Shown: positions 44,201 through 54,395, counted from the stretch's first letter. The stretch is 56,108 nt of DNA from Bacteroides sp. (GCA_017621035.1 JAGATY010000045.1:1-56108), one strand, 5' to 3'. Notes: generated from the letters alone by a model not told the origin. Translations and numbers: made by a program.

Positions 44201-45247
44201 TTAGTCAAAAATACACTTAAAAGGTATGACACCATGCATATTGGTCGGTTGTAAACAAATAAACAAGTAGAATAATACAGAAGATAGTAATAATGCTTCT
44301 CCTCTATTACGATTGTTTTTATGGATGATAGAAGCGATGTACATATTTATATAAAGCAAATAGAACGAAAGTCTCAGCAATAAATGATATTCTATGAAAA
44401 GAATATACATACATACCCCAAACATATAGAGTGTTAGTATAGATTTTTCTTTTATGTAGTTTTCGTTATATAAAATATATAAACTTATAAGTACATAAAA
44501 CAACATGATAAGAGAGAAACCTATTACCTCAGGTTCCATTCTTTCAGAAAGCAAAAAATGCTGATAATTTTCAGGTAGAGGAAGGGTAGTCATCAGTATA
44601 TTTCCTAAATTTCGGAAAACCCCTTTTAAATATAAAAAATATAAGACTATAATAATTGCACTCCATTTTTTGGGTGATATCCGTATGTATGATAAAGGAA
44701 TTATTACTAATAAGAAAAAGGCAGAGGTGTGTATAAAAAAAACTACAACAATAATTCCGAGTATAGCTATAATATATTTTTTTTGCTCTATATATTTCAA
44801 CAAATATATGAATACACTTATAGCTAATGCTTGTCTTACTTGATTAGCAGCCATGAATTGAAACTGAAAACATAGCGAAAATAATATGCCTTGCCATAAT
44901 ATCCCTTTGTAAACAAAAGCCTTAAATAGGAAGAAGTAAGTCAAAGCAGACATAGCAGATAATGTTAACAAATATCCTTTTTCAAAATTGGAAAATATAC
45001 GTGAAAGGGAATAATAAAGAGGCTCTACATGGGATGAATATCCAGCGTTGATTTCTTTATATATAAGAACATAATTTGCATAATCAAATCCTATATCATC
45101 TCTAATCGACCAAAAAAAAACAATAAAACAATAAGTAAAAGCTATTAAAATTGGTTTGTTTCTATTGGGGATATGTGTTGATATATATGCAAAAAATACC
45201 GAGAAAGAAAAGAATATAGTATAGATGAAGAAACTATATACAGACAT
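44201..45247 (-). CDS. EpsG/Wzy-like polysaccharide polymerase
   Basis: A 348-residue, very hydrophobic protein with about ten membrane helices (for example FFIYTIFFSFSVFFAYIST and IIAILGIIVVVFFIHTSAFF). The motif SIRDDIGFDYANYVLIYKEI followed by EPLYYSLSRIF and NQVRQALAISVFIYLLKYI is the EpsG pattern of polymerases that join repeat units in the periplasm. Strongly AT-rich, as Wzy genes usually are. It is the only polymerase candidate in the cluster. Confidence 0.8.
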   Translation of the reverse strand: MSVYSFFIYTIFFSFSVFFAYISTHIPNRNKPILIAFTYCFIVFFWSIRDDIGFDYANYVLIYKEINAGYSSHVEPLYYSLSRIFSNFEKGYLLTLSAMSALTYFFLFKAFVYKGILWQGILFSLCFQFQFMAANQVRQALAISVFIYLLKYIEQKKYIIAILGIIVVVFFIHTSAFFLLVIIPLSYIRISPKKWSAIIIVLYFLYLKGVFRNLGNILMTTLPLPENYQHFLLSERMEPEVIGFSLIMLFYVLISLYILYNENYIKEKSILTLYMFGVCMYILFIEYHLLLRLSFYLLYINMYIASIIHKNNRNRGEALLLSSVLFYLFICLQPTNMHGVIPFKCIFD

Positions 45248-45274
45248 AATTTATTCAATATGGGAAATTATAAT

Positions 45275-46390
45275 CTAACTCAATAACAAATCACACAACA
45301 CATCCAAATTTCTTTTATATTCAGTTTGCCCAGAAGTCAAATAAGTGAATATGTATTTCTCTCTTATATTCTTATCTATATTTGAGTAATCAATCAAATC
45401 ATAATCATCGCAATCTAAATTGAAGATTCTCTTTCCTAACAGATTCGTCAATAAATTCATCCGTTCCTTAAACACCGTAACGCTATTATATCCATCGGTG
45501 GTAATAAAAGCGATAGGCTTGTCAGCTAATACCGCATACGATATAGAGTTACTGCTATGCAACAATACGAGTGATGAATGAATGATGAGATTATCAGTCT
45601 GATATTTTATTATTTGCCGATTTCCAAACTCTTCACCAGTATAATCCGATTTCGGATGGGCGGCTATCACAACCGGCATCTGATACTTATTCTCTAAATA
45701 ATCAAAGAAGCGATTCAATGCAGCTTGATATTTCTTTCCATCCGGCATTTCTTTATAGTTGAAGAAATACTTAAAGTCTGGATGATAGGGAAAATAGTTG
45801 TCACAAAACACGATATAGTCTTTATCCAACAGCTGGGTGTGCGTTTCAAATTTAAAACGCTCGTAATCGGGATGATTAATCATTCCCGTTCTATTAACAA
45901 TGGCGGAAGAAGACAGATAATGCTCAAAACCTCTCACATGATGCCATTTGTTGTAGCATCCAAGAATTAAGGATTTAGCTTTTCCCTTAATGATTCTCGC
46001 AAATGCGGATGAAAAAAGTCTTTTCAGCTTCTTTTGAAATGATTCCCGAAGTACTGTATTAGCATAAAAATCAATCTTGACAGTATTGCATTTCTTGTCT
46101 GATAGTAACTTATAGATTTTTCGAGTATGCCAATTTTTGATGCACTCCACAATGAAAATGGTGTGGTTTATATCCACTTCATTCAAACACCGGTGAAAAT
46201 CATTGTATGTATTTATTTTATTGACATATGCGGCATCGATTGAGTCAACGATTCTCATTCCAGGAAATACATATTCCGATATATCCCACACTTCTACATG
46301 AAAGCCGGCTTGACGTAATTCTTCTATGTAGAATATCTCCCTTCTTCTTTTGGTAAACGGTTCGTGATCAATTAGGACAATATTCTTCAT
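45275..46390 (-). CDS. Probable GT-B transferase of the nonulosonic-acid locus (unrecognised family)
   Basis: A 371-residue protein, start MKNIVLIDHEPF chosen at 46390, one base after the upstream stop; a longer frame to 46435 overlaps that gene. I do not recognise the family with certainty. Layout suggests two Rossmann-like halves: FYIEELRQAGFHVEVWDIS at the start, and VVIAAHPKSDYTGEEF plus LIIHSSLVLLHSSNSISYAVLADKPIAFITT in the second half. The last is reminiscent of sialyl-/Kdo-type capsule transferases. Given its place next to the NulO synthesis genes, it may transfer that sugar. The role is inference. Confidence 0.55.
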   Translation of the reverse strand: MKNIVLIDHEPFTKRRREIFYIEELRQAGFHVEVWDISEYVFPGMRIVDSIDAAYVNKINTYNDFHRCLNEVDINHTIFIVECIKNWHTRKIYKLLSDKKCNTVKIDFYANTVLRESFQKKLKRLFSSAFARIIKGKAKSLILGCYNKWHHVRGFEHYLSSSAIVNRTGMINHPDYERFKFETHTQLLDKDYIVFCDNYFPYHPDFKYFFNYKEMPDGKKYQAALNRFFDYLENKYQMPVVIAAHPKSDYTGEEFGNRQIIKYQTDNLIIHSSLVLLHSSNSISYAVLADKPIAFITTDGYNSVTVFKERMNLLTNLLGKRIFNLDCDDYDLIDYSNIDKNIREKYIFTYLTSGQTEYKRNLDVLCDLLLS

Positions 46391-46391
46391 A

Positions 46392-47957
<1,566 letters not shown>

Positions 47958-47961
<4 letters not shown>

Positions 47962-48713
47962 TTTGAATTGTTTTTGATTTGTTGAATCATAGAATTATAA
48001 CACTCAGGATTGTCCTTCAAATATGTCACAATCTCCTGTATTGTAGGATATGGATTGTTGGCACATAGTTCGCCATAGATATTTCGTGCATTTTCAAAGT
48101 CTTCCGGAGTATCGATGGTAAGACGAATGTTCTTATTGCCCAAAAGACATTCCGGGCCAGGAATCCAATTTATATTGAAACTTTCCGGATGTACATAAAT
48201 GTAATTAGTCACATGTTCATGATACAAAGATTCATCAGTGAGGTTGGCCACCTTCTTCAATGCCTTCAAGGTTACATATTCCGTCCAAAATCCATAATGG
48301 GTCTTGATGGATGGCGTACCGTCAATGTCAAAACTTATATAATCTACAGTATTGTCCGATTTTTCAATATGTGCCACAAGCTGCCTAATTGAATCTAATT
48401 CCAAAAAAGGATTATCAGAACAAATTCTGATTATGTATTCTGCACCAACAGCATCCGCCGCATCAATGAATCGTTGCAATACATCATTTTCCGAACCACG
48501 ATAGCAGATAACCCCATGTTGTTTGGCAAAGTTTTTCAATACATCATTTTCTTCTCCTTTTGATGTAGCAATCACAATCTCTGTATTTTCAATTTGTGAT
48601 AGCTTTTCTATTAGGAGTTCCAATATAGACTTCCCATTGTAAAACGGAAGTAGTATTTTCTGCGGCAAACGGGTTGATCCCATTCGTGCCTGAATAATGA
48701 AATGACACTTCAT
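47958..48713 (-). CDS. spsF: SpsF-like cytidylyltransferase
   Basis: A 251-residue nucleotidyltransferase: FIIQARMGSTRLPQKILLPF (4-23), VIATSKGEENDVLKNFAKQHG, CYRGSENDVLQRFIDAA, RICSDNPFLE and IRLTIDTPEDF near 215. These are the SpsF/CMP-sugar synthetase marks. As no separate CMP-sialate synthetase is present, it probably activates the nonulosonic acid with CTP. Its end overlaps the NeuB start by 4 nt. Confidence 0.85.
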
Positions 48714-48730
48714 AATTTTATATGTAATAG

Positions 48731-50254
48731 CTAATTATGTTTGATTTTGGTATATAAAATTCCCTTTATCTGTTTTCGTTCATCTAATGAAAGGCCTAAC
48801 ATCCAAACAGCTGACAATGAAGAGGATATGGAGATAAGTGCTGTAAAAATAAAATTCACAGCGAATTCAGATAATGCAAACAAAAAAGATATAGGAATGA
48901 TAGCGGAAAGCAGAGTGACACTCATGATTCTAAGCAAAATCTCTTTCACATAATATTTTATATCCAGCAACAACTCAGCCTTTGCTATACGCAACAACAC
49001 CAAGACATATACTACCGACAAACCGATGGATATAATGTAAGGAGCATACACATTGGGAATGTATTCCAAGCAAATGTAAGACAACGGAACATTCAGCAGT
49101 AGTACAACGGTGGAGGTACTTTGATATTTTCGCAGTTTGTTGGCAGCCTGGAATACTGCAATGATTTGATTCACAGAGGTTTCTATTAGTAATACAATCA
49201 GCAGACACTTTATAATGGTTGGTGTATATGATGGAACCACTCCAAGCCATAATTGCAACATATCGTCAATACATAGCAGCACTGGAAGGCACAACACAAG
49301 CAAGAGATAATAGGCGAGTCTTGCACTGCTAAACACTAGTTTCCACATTTCGTCCATTTTCCCTTCGGCATAAAGCTTGGTGATTTGTGGACGTGTTGCC
49401 ATATAGATGTTGTTGATGAATTGGGAAATGAAACCATTAACCTGCTGTCCGATGGTGTGGGCCGCATTAACAACAGTACTGAAGAACAGGTTCAACACGA
49501 TGTTGATACCTTGATTTCTCAATATGAGAGCCACTGTTCCCAACATGTTCCAGCCTGAATAGGTCAGTAAGGATTTACATAATGCTGAATCCCAGTTCCA
49601 TTGGAATGAACAACCTATAAGCCTACGTTTCCCATATTGCCAATATATCAGAAAGAGGAAAATGGCTACAAGAAAGATTGTCCCTGCGTAGAGAATCAGC
49701 TTGTCGCATGCAAACCATAACAGGATAAATACACACAATAATTTTGAAACAGCTTCAATAATGCTGATATAGGCAAAAAATACCATCCTTTCCCATGCAA
49801 TGATGGCAGCATTATAGGGAATGGTCATAATGTTTGCCATAAAAGTGAAGACTGAAAACTGAAAAACCAAATTGGCTGCCTCCATCCTTTCTGCCGGGAT
49901 ATTCATCTTGTAGTTAAGAAACCATAAACCGAGAGTTTCAACTAAAACAAACAGAATGCAGGCAATACCTCCGAAAACGACTGTAGTCATGCTGAACACA
50001 TGACGTAACCTATCATAATCTTTCCGCCCTATTTCATATGCTAAAAAACGTTGTGCTCCAGATGATAATGATCCACTAAGGAAAGAAAACAAGGTAACAA
50101 TCCCTCCTACTACATTGTATATGCCATAGTCTTCAACTCCCAGTACTTTCAGTATTACTCGTACCGCAAATAGATTGATTGCCACAATCAGTATCATGCG
50201 GAAATAGAGAAACAAGGTGTTTTGGGCTATACGCTTATTTTCAGTTGTAGACAT
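48731..50254 (-). CDS. wzx: Wzx-type polysaccharide flippase
   Basis: A 507-residue MOP-superfamily transporter with about 12-14 membrane helices, which flips lipid-linked repeat units to the periplasm. N-terminal RIAQNTLFLYFRMILIVAIN and YGIYNVVGGIVTLFSFLSGSLSSGAQRFLAYEIG (about 45-75) are typical. The C-terminus is shortened to a charged tail. Second gene of the leftward cluster. Confidence 0.9.
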   Translation of the reverse strand: MSTTENKRIAQNTLFLYFRMILIVAINLFAVRVILKVLGVEDYGIYNVVGGIVTLFSFLSGSLSSGAQRFLAYEIGRKDYDRLRHVFSMTTVVFGGIACILFVLVETLGLWFLNYKMNIPAERMEAANLVFQFSVFTFMANIMTIPYNAAIIAWERMVFFAYISIIEAVSKLLCVFILLWFACDKLILYAGTIFLVAIFLFLIYWQYGKRRLIGCSFQWNWDSALCKSLLTYSGWNMLGTVALILRNQGINIVLNLFFSTVVNAAHTIGQQVNGFISQFINNIYMATRPQITKLYAEGKMDEMWKLVFSSARLAYYLLLVLCLPVLLCIDDMLQLWLGVVPSYTPTIIKCLLIVLLIETSVNQIIAVFQAANKLRKYQSTSTVVLLLNVPLSYICLEYIPNVYAPYIISIGLSVVYVLVLLRIAKAELLLDIKYYVKEILLRIMSVTLLSAIIPISFLFALSEFAVNFIFTALISISSSLSAVWMLGLSLDERKQIKGILYTKIKHN

Positions 50255-50282
50255 TATTTAAACTATTTGAATTACCGCACAT

Positions 50283-50831
50283 TTATAAGTCGAATCCTTT
50301 AGCTTTATATGTATCTCTTTCTGTAAATGAAAATTCACCTATTTCATGTATAGTACCTTCTTTGTAAATAAAATAAGTTCTTCCTTTTCCACCATTATAT
50401 TTTTGAAAATAGGCGTTGCATTCATTAACTAACAGTTCTCCAATAGTTTCATCTAACCCAAAACAATTCATAATGCGATTGAAAGAATCTTTCACGTGAG
50501 ATCTGCTATTCGGTTTAGGTGAGATTTCATTGATTTCCTTCAATAAATGCTTGATGAATTTTCGACAATTCGTTTTATTTTTTCTGTCAGAAAAAGCCTG
50601 TATTATTTCTTCTTTCAGTATTTCTTCTTCACGTGAGCCCACTTTAGAATTGAAACGTACACCTCTGTCAGAATTAAGAGAAATCAAAGCTTCAACAGAT
50701 ATTCGCTTTCCTTTAACCTTCTTGTAACTTATCTTATGAAGGTGAATATCTTGGTCAGAATCCCATTTCAAAGGTAGATTTTCAAAATGATTATCTATCC
50801 TTATTTTTTCTCCTGTTATTAGGGCTATCAT
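50283..50831 (-). CDS. Hypothetical protein at the head of the polysaccharide cluster
   Basis: A 182-residue soluble protein of unrecognised family. The N-terminal part is rich in charged strands (MIALITGEKIRIDNHFENLPLKW; YKKVKGKRISVEALISL), the middle is helical and basic (EEIIQAFSDRKNKTNCRKFIKHL), and the end is compact (YFQKYNGGKGRTYFIYKEGT). No signal peptide or membrane segment. It is 28 nt upstream of wzx, so possibly cotranscribed. It is not a recognisable UpxY/NusG-like or UpxZ regulator, which normally open Bacteroides capsule operons. No function assigned. Confidence 0.6.
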   Translation of the reverse strand: MIALITGEKIRIDNHFENLPLKWDSDQDIHLHKISYKKVKGKRISVEALISLNSDRGVRFNSKVGSREEEILKEEIIQAFSDRKNKTNCRKFIKHLLKEINEISPKPNSRSHVKDSFNRIMNCFGLDETIGELLVNECNAYFQKYNGGKGRTYFIYKEGTIHEIGEFSFTERDTYKAKGFDL

Positions 50832-51232
50832 ATTGGTTCTTTATGTAAACATCATAAACTACCACTATATTATCTATCTCCTTGGAGAAATATCATTCGG
50901 GAAAGAATGTTTGTAAGTGTTCCAATAACGTCCTTACAGAAAACGATGTTTTAGACCCCTATCCCGAGAGATACATACTATTTGAAGGACTATGATTTTA
51001 TAGGTATGGTTTGGTAAGAGTCGTAGACGTCCTATTTTCCGCACGCCACCACTATATCGGCTGTAAAACAGTCGGTAACAAAGTCTTTAGTACGTGATAG
51101 GATTTAAGATTTAACATCTGTTTTTATAAAAGCATGGGAGATTCAGTTTCCAATCCACTTGTTCCATGCGTAAACCACCATTACAGCCTAACCTTGTCAA
51201 TCAAAAGTTACGGTCATAAAAATTATTCAAAA
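50832..51232. other. 401-bp gap between the polysaccharide cluster and the addiction island
   Basis: Nothing certain is seen. Short open stretches on the minus strand (for example encoding FVTDCFTADIVVACGK near 51040-51090 and SFSVRTLLEHLQTFFPE near 50895-50950) lack starts and are interrupted, so they may be decayed coding DNA. A small CGGCTG/CAGTCG hairpin is at 51058-51075, and copy C of a three-copy element ends this gap (51163-51219). No TAnnTTTG box was found for the cluster. Confidence 0.4.
51163..51219. repeat. Downstream element, copy C
   Basis: CCATGCGTAAACCACC, CAGCCTAACCTTGTCAATCA and AAGTTACGGTCAT match in order the elements at 52395-52455 and 54468-54530. It lies 13 nt past the stop of the gene at 51233. 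Confidence 0.55.
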
Positions 51233-51502
51233 CTACTCTTTATCATCCCTCAGGCACTGCATGAAAGCCACCATCCAGACTTCCTTGGGTGAAGAATCTT
51301 TCTTGCCGGCTTCGGCCAATTGCAAGTAGAACTTGTAATATGGGGAAAGGAAGTTGCGGGCGGTTTCGTCCTTCTTCAGATTGGGGCTGATATAGAGGTC
51401 GAGCGTCTTGCATATCTTCAGCATATCGGCCTTGGCGTTGACAGCAAGAGTGCTTGCCAAAGATAGATTTGACTTGAAATCGGTATTAGTAATGGTTACC
51501 AT
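51233..51502 (-). CDS. Small hypothetical protein
   Basis: An 89-residue mostly helical protein (LASTLAVNAKADMLKICKTL; FYLQLAEAGKKDSSPKEVW), no signal peptide, no recognised domain. ISPNLKKDETARNFLSPYYKFY is a possible conserved centre. Leftward like the rest of the island and followed by copy C of the downstream element. It could be a small cytoplasmic accessory protein; no function is claimed. Confidence 0.5.
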   Translation of the reverse strand: MVTITNTDFKSNLSLASTLAVNAKADMLKICKTLDLYISPNLKKDETARNFLSPYYKFYLQLAEAGKKDSSPKEVWMVAFMQCLRDDKE

Positions 51503-51622
51503 CGTGAATGGTTAAGGGGGCTGAAAGTTGGCTTGCAGAGCGGGGCTGCGCAAGCAGAGGTGGTTGTTCTATGTCACAACGACATAGAATAGTATGATTA
51601 TTTATTGGTTATTCGGATGGGA

Positions 51623-52129
51623 TTACTTTTGGAGTTCACCAATGAACTCTATATAGGTATTTTTAATAATGTCTTGTTGTGGATGATTTCTGCTAAATAT
51701 CAATGAAGAGTAATACATGTTTCCTTCTGCATTGATAATTCCATCCATCTTCAAGAAACGCAAATCTTTATTATTTTTCAAAAACCATCTATTGAATAGG
51801 GCATGTCTAGCTGCTTCACGACTATCCGAGGTGTCACATACAAAAGCCAAAATGTTTAATTTGTTTGTAAGGAAATTGGTAATGATGGTCATCAGTGTTT
51901 TTTCGACGGAAACGTCATACTCAGCGTGCAACTAATTAATTTCTTCAATCACCAGCTGATACATATTAGGCAAATCAAGTGTCTTATCCAAAACAAAAGT
52001 AACGGCATAATTCAATCCTTTATCTGTTGAAAAACGAAGAACCTCTTTCTTCTCAAACAAATAAAAGACTCTGTAGGGAGTGACTGTATTGATTTCGCTG
52101 AGTGATACGATGTCCATTTCCGTATTCAT
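51623..52129 (-). pseudogene. DUF6169 family protein split by an in-frame amber codon
   Basis: Two adjacent pieces in the same frame, 65 residues (52129-51935) and 102 residues (51931-51623), are divided only by TAG at 51932-51934. Joined, they give about 168 residues with the layout I recall for DUF6169: FSTDKGLNYAVTFVLDK, MYQLVIEE, then ILAFVCDTSDSREAARHALF and WFLKNNK. A single substitution would restore the frame, so this is either a fresh nonsense mutation, readthrough, or a base-call error. It lies 4 nt downstream of a 48-codon gene on the same strand. Function of the family unknown. Confidence 0.7.
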
Positions 52130-52133
52130 CCTA

Positions 52134-52280
52134 TCATTCTCCTATTCGCCCCAAGACAATACCTTTCTTAACAAGAGTTTCATAGGGTTCTTTTGTGCGA
52201 ATCCACCTGACGACCTCCCGTTTGTCTGCAAGCATTTTCTTGGCTGAATCAATGGCCTTTTTCTTAGCTAAACTATTCAT
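52134..52280 (-). CDS. 48-residue basic protein paired with the DUF6169 gene
   Basis: MNSLAKKKAIDSAKKMLADK, followed by a WIRTKEPYETLVKKGIVLGR segment and ending IGE, strongly basic. Its TGA is 4 nt from the DUF6169 ATG, so the two form a unit. The short size plus larger partner recalls a toxin-antitoxin arrangement, but neither product has a recognised toxin fold. No other start improves it. Confidence 0.6.
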   Translation of the reverse strand: MNSLAKKKAIDSAKKMLADKREVVRWIRTKEPYETLVKKGIVLGRIGE

Positions 52281-52394
52281 TGTCTAGTATTTTTGAATAA
52301 TCTCTGCAAATTAAGTATTAAATACGGTTACTACAACAATTCTACCATAATTTTGTTGGCGTAAGCATTATCTTATCAATGTCCATTTCTCCCC

Positions 52395-52455
52395 GAAATA
52401 TGTAAATCACCTCATCAGCGTAACCCTGCCAATCAGCAAGCTACGTTCATGGTGG
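52395..52455. repeat. Downstream element, copy B
   Basis: TGTAAATCACCTCATCAGCG, TAACCCTGCCAATCAGCAAG and CTACGTTCATGGTGG in order; immediately downstream of the gene at 52458. The minus strand offers a weak GTAGCTTGC/GGGTTAC stem. Confidence 0.6.
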
Positions 52456-52457
52456 TA

Positions 52458-52682
52458 TCAATTTTGTTTCTTCTTCTCCATCAATCTCTCCACCTTCTTT
52501 GCCCACTCCTTGGTGCGACGTTCATTACCTTGCAGCTTCAGACTCACACTTTCTGTCAAATTTTTGACAGCATCCATACGAGCTTTGAGAAGAGCCAGCT
52601 CGGTGGTAAGATGGCGGAGTTCGTCTTCCGGTATGGTGGTTGTGTTCTTTTCAAGCAGCCAGAAGTTGGCGAAAAATGACAT
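52458..52682 (-). CDS. Short coiled-coil hypothetical protein
   Basis: A 74-residue protein from MSFFANFWLLEKN. A hydrophobic N-terminus is followed by a long helix (LRHLTTELALLKARMDAVKN; LQGNERRTKEWAKKVERLME) with heptad spacing, ending in a lysine cluster. A start at 52703 is also possible. No family recognised. Confidence 0.5.
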   Translation of the reverse strand: MSFFANFWLLEKNTTTIPEDELRHLTTELALLKARMDAVKNLTESVSLKLQGNERRTKEWAKKVERLMEKKKQN

Positions 52683-52785
52683 AGATAAAAGGCGAAATGG
52701 CAAAGTGATAAAATAAGTGTATTTGGATTGGATATATCTGTCAATGCGCCATTTGGGAAGCTTACCAAATTTGAGCGTTTACAGT

Positions 52786-53535
52786 CTATCTCCACGACAT
52801 ACCAATATCCCAATGTACTGCATACATAGGTTTAGTCTTATCCGGTGGCAAATTAAATTCCTCCAACACGAGCTGATAAGCTTGCGGAAATTCCTCCAGC
52901 CATTTCCCGACTGCCACTTCGAAAGAATCTGTATTTATATTATAGAACACACGCCCTCTTGGTTTATCCTGATAGGCACCAATATAAGGTCCTTGTCCGT
53001 TATTCTGATATTTTTGTTTCCTGTATTCCTTTTTCCAGACATCTTCATGCATTTCTGAGCAAGTGATTCTTCCATCAGAAGCATTGGCTTTAGTATAATC
53101 GCTTAGTCTGTGCGATACTACTCCAAAAAGAGAGTTATTTACCCGATTATACCAAAACAGCCCCACCTTTGGTTCAGCATCTTTTCCACGGTTTGCTGCC
53201 ATCAAAGCCATAACAGATGCGTAATCATCTTTAGAAAACTCCCCAAGTTTAAACGATGGAGTCTTATCTGATGATTCTTCGGGCAAATTTACCTTGACAG
53301 CTACCACTACCAAAGACTCAGCATCAGAAACATAATACAGGAATTCATTGTATGATATCTTTCGCTGCCAAAGCCCCTTCAATTTACCGTCAAGTGCAAT
53401 GGGATCACCAATCCCTTGCTCTGGATGGAGCAAGGCATCTTTCAGAATCTTTTTTATCCTTTCTGCCTTCTCCGGGTCAGTAACCTTGATTGTCTGAAAG
53501 CACTTAAGAGCATTGGGAGAAAATTCAATTTTCAT
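52786..53535 (-). CDS. YoeB-like toxin with a long C-terminal extension
   Basis: A 249-residue protein. Residues 1-82 resemble Txe/YoeB mRNA interferases: IKKILKDALLHPEQGIGDPI, LDGKLKGLWQRKISYNEFLYY (the GIG.P..L...G.W.R.I pattern). YoeB itself is about 85 residues; here about 165 more follow, with KLGEFSKDDYASVMALMAAN, GPYIGAYQDKPRGRVFYNIN and YQLVLEEFNLPPDKTKP. The extension has no recognised fold. The toxin-like part lacks the C-terminal His-Tyr typical of YoeB at its normal end, so activity may be altered. Starts 2 nt after the antitoxin stop. Confidence 0.7.
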   Translation of the reverse strand: MKIEFSPNALKCFQTIKVTDPEKAERIKKILKDALLHPEQGIGDPIALDGKLKGLWQRKISYNEFLYYVSDAESLVVVAVKVNLPEESSDKTPSFKLGEFSKDDYASVMALMAANRGKDAEPKVGLFWYNRVNNSLFGVVSHRLSDYTKANASDGRITCSEMHEDVWKKEYRKQKYQNNGQGPYIGAYQDKPRGRVFYNINTDSFEVAVGKWLEEFPQAYQLVLEEFNLPPDKTKPMYAVHWDIGMSWR

Positions 53536-53537
53536 GA

Positions 53538-53789
53538 CTATAACGAATCTATATCAACCTCTATATGCTCACCACTCTTCCACTGTTCAATACCTGCAGC
53601 GACTTCACCAAACATTGTTGAAGACGCCAAAATACTCTCTGTCGCCTTAATGGAGTTATACTCCTCCAGTGAAATCAAAACAGCAGCCGTATTGCCTCTA
53701 TTTATAAGCAAGGCCTCATTATCATTGATAGTAGATTCTATATAGCTTCTAACATTAGTTCTAAAGTCTGTGATGGTGGTTGTCCTCAT
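53538..53789 (-). CDS. Phd/YefM-type antitoxin
   Basis: An 83-residue protein, start MRTTTITDFRTNVRSYIEST chosen at 53789 because the frame to 53840 crosses the promoter box. LLINRGNTAAVLISLEEYNSI is the YefM/Phd hallmark; the acidic C-terminal tail (EQWKSGEHIEVDIDSL) would wrap the toxin. It is the first gene of the pair and likely represses its own promoter. Confidence 0.88.
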   Translation of the reverse strand: MRTTTITDFRTNVRSYIESTINDNEALLINRGNTAAVLISLEEYNSIKATESILASSTMFGEVAAGIEQWKSGEHIEVDIDSL

Positions 53790-53808
53790 TGCTCCTCCTT
53801 TTTTAGAT

Positions 53809-53835
53809 GCAAAAGTATGTACAACATTCCGTACA
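53809..53835 (-). promoter_or_regulatory. Promoter and operator-like palindrome of the YefM/YoeB-type pair
   Basis: TACTTTTG on the minus strand (53809-53816) is the -7 box. Directly upstream TGTACaacattccGTACA (53817-53834) is a palindrome suited to an autoregulating antitoxin. Confidence 0.55.
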
Positions 53836-53911
53836 AGCAAATATTATGTTATCTTTAACACTCTGTCACTCGCCGACCTATCTGCCAACTTCTGCGCAAG
53901 TATCCAGCCAG

Positions 53912-54220
53912 TCAATTTTGTCGTTCTCCCAACATTTTGACCGTATCCATTACATTGAGATTGACCATTTTCTTCTTTGCAGAACGAAAGAATGGAATTG
54001 ATATGGTTTCCGCAAGTGGTTCTTGAAAGAACAAATATCCTATAGGTACATAATTACTCTTAGCAAACTTTTCTGCTTGGCTGAGAGTTGGATTTTGCTC
54101 ACCTTTAAGCCACTTTTCAAACTTTACGTCTTTCTTGCAGTATTCGTTTACATCAAGACCTCTCCTTTCAATCCCCGATGAAGGAATTTTAGGATTGATA
54201 TGTATTCTTTGTATACCCAT
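53912..54220 (-). pseudogene. Truncated HTH/ImmA-IrrE-type protein (N-terminal remnant)
   Basis: 102 residues remain. FEKWLKGEQNPTLSQAEKFA and SNYVPIGYLFFQEPLAET are the N-terminal part of the Bacteroides-type HTH plus ImmA/IrrE metallopeptidase family, which normally runs to 350-400 residues with an HExxH motif. Reading past the TGA gives LAGYLRRSWQIG, so TGA stands where the family has Trp (ERQ-W-L). A further stop comes soon after, so the peptidase domain is gone. Confidence 0.65.
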
Positions 54221-54224
54221 AGAA

Positions 54225-54395
54225 TTACTGCTTTTTAAGATTCATAATCAAAGTTGCCAAACGTTCTACATTTACTTCAATACGGGCACGTTCCTTCCTG
54301 CGGTCTTCCAGCGAAGGCTGTTGCTCAATCTCAGCAAGGAACATTTTTGCATCCTTGCCAAACAAGATGGGAGTATTACGTATTGGTCTTGCCAT
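54225..54395 (-). CDS. 56-residue protein paired with the HTH/ImmA remnant
   Basis: MARPIRNTPILFGKDAKMFL, then a charged helix (EDRRKERARIEVNVERLATL) ending MNLKKQ. It stops 4 nt before the next ATG, so the two were one operon. From memory, small MARPI...TPIL.GKDA proteins precede such HTH/ImmA genes in Bacteroides. It survives intact although its partner is truncated. Confidence 0.7.
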   Translation of the reverse strand: MARPIRNTPILFGKDAKMFLAEIEQQPSLEDRRKERARIEVNVERLATLIMNLKKQ

